From NCBI GenBank assembly GCA_035550375.1, contig DASZPH010000084.1, positions 124,001-188,000 on the forward strand: a stretch of 64,000 nucleotides of DNA, given 5' to 3'. A program made the position numbers and the translations under genes. The notes under the pieces are model-generated. The model saw only the letters and a list, made by a program, of their open reading frames with translations, searched no databases and was not told the origin of the DNA. This DNA comes from DASSFG01 sp035550375 (GTDB lineage: Bacteria; Planctomycetota; Planctomycetia; Pirellulales; JAICIG01). Below are positions 63,650-64,000 of the stretch, piece after piece (within the stretch, counting starts at the first letter, position 1; each line of letters begins with the position of its first letter).

Positions 63650-64000
63650 TTACAGGCTCTCGACCGTCACCGCCATGACTACCGGGGCGGTGTGGTCGGG
63701 CCCCTTCACCAATTCGACCCGCTCGATCGACTCACGACGCTCGGGGTGAATGGCGAAGTAGCGAATCTGCTGGTTGCGCAGCATAAAGGCGAGCTTCGAT
63801 TTGGGCACCTCGAAGCGGCCGATGTAATCGGCAAAGTGCTCTCCGTTTCGCAAGGGATGGTCTTCGGTCTGGCCGTCGGCGTAGCGAAGCCGCACGATCA
63901 TCGACACGCTTCCGCCCTTGAGCTCGCCCTGGGCTCCCCAGCCGCTGACGCCGCTTAAGAAATGGATCGCCTTGGCAGGACCGTTACAGACCAAGCTGAC
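63650..64000 (-). CDS. C-terminal fragment of a larger protein, 5' end outside window
   Basis: The frame is open to the right window edge, so this is a 3' portion of a longer gene. The visible 115 residues (MIVRLRYADGQTEDHPLRNG, FADYIGRFEVPKSKLAFML, QQIRYFAIHPERRESIERVELVKG, TAPVVMAVTVE) resemble the C-terminal beta domain of large planctomycete secreted haem-binding or dehydrogenase-type proteins. No catalytic site is visible. The stop is 10 bases before the ZIP gene ATG, so the ZIP gene may be downstream in the same transcript. Confidence 0.65.
   Translation of the reverse strand, partial: VSLVCNGPAKAIHFLSGVSGWGAQGELKGGSVSMIVRLRYADGQTEDHPLRNGEHFADYIGRFEVPKSKLAFMLRNQQIRYFAIHPERRESIERVELVKGPDHTAPVVMAVTVESL

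Overview
The window reads as a chromosomal segment of a high-GC member of the Planctomycetota, probably Pirellulales-like. This rests on family content, not on a search. Hallmark planctomycete families occur repeatedly: two DUF1549/DUF1553 (PSD1-type) proteins, three DUF1501 proteins with Tat-like N-termini, two secreted Gfo/Idh/MocA oxidoreductases, a giant A2M protein, a caspase-fold protein, a BlaI/M56 pair, and a C-terminal domain typical of planctomycete dehydrogenases at the right edge. I see no rRNA, tRNA, CRISPR array or intact mobile element.

Layout. 1-7253: 5'-truncated WD40 gene, two secreted proteins, an S41 protease divergent from an ECF sigma/anti-sigma pair, and a CDGSH protein. 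7303-11300 (minus): a four-gene signalling operon (globin-coupled histidine kinase, REC-REC protein, REC-PAS-kinase, ANTAR regulator) preceded by a leader with an intrinsic terminator. 11680-18288 (plus): CysI-type sulfite reductase, a membrane protein, aconitase and a Gfo/Idh/MocA protein. 18339-26942 (minus): TIM-barrel isomerase, Uma2 protein, glycyl-tRNA synthetase, and a BlaI-M56 pair in which the M56 protein is a 1651-residue fusion with Ig-like domains, a TlpA-like thioredoxin and a beta-propeller.

27081-39484: PSD1/DUF1501 pairs and a WD40 protein (plus) surround a minus-strand operon of an enolase-superfamily enzyme, a frameshifted M81 peptidase and a DUF1501 protein. 39613-42955: arylsulfotransferase-like protein and SGNH hydrolase. 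43016-43903 (minus): REC protein, csrA and a predicted small RNA with a clear sigma70-type promoter and terminator. 44263-52764: 2833-residue TPR/A2M protein carrying an in-frame pair of REP-like palindromes. 52816-64000: serine beta-lactamase-family hydrolase, proB, a second ANTAR regulator, treY, an AIM24-like protein, an SGNH-like protein, a second Gfo/Idh/MocA protein, a ZIP transporter and the 3' end of a further gene.

The most interesting signals are regulatory: (1) the small RNA upstream of csrA and a partly similar noncoding element upstream of the second ANTAR regulator; (2) the terminator in the leader of the globin-kinase/ANTAR operon, suggesting antitermination control; (3) a perfect BlaI-type palindrome whose spacer is the -10 hexamer of a consensus-like promoter.
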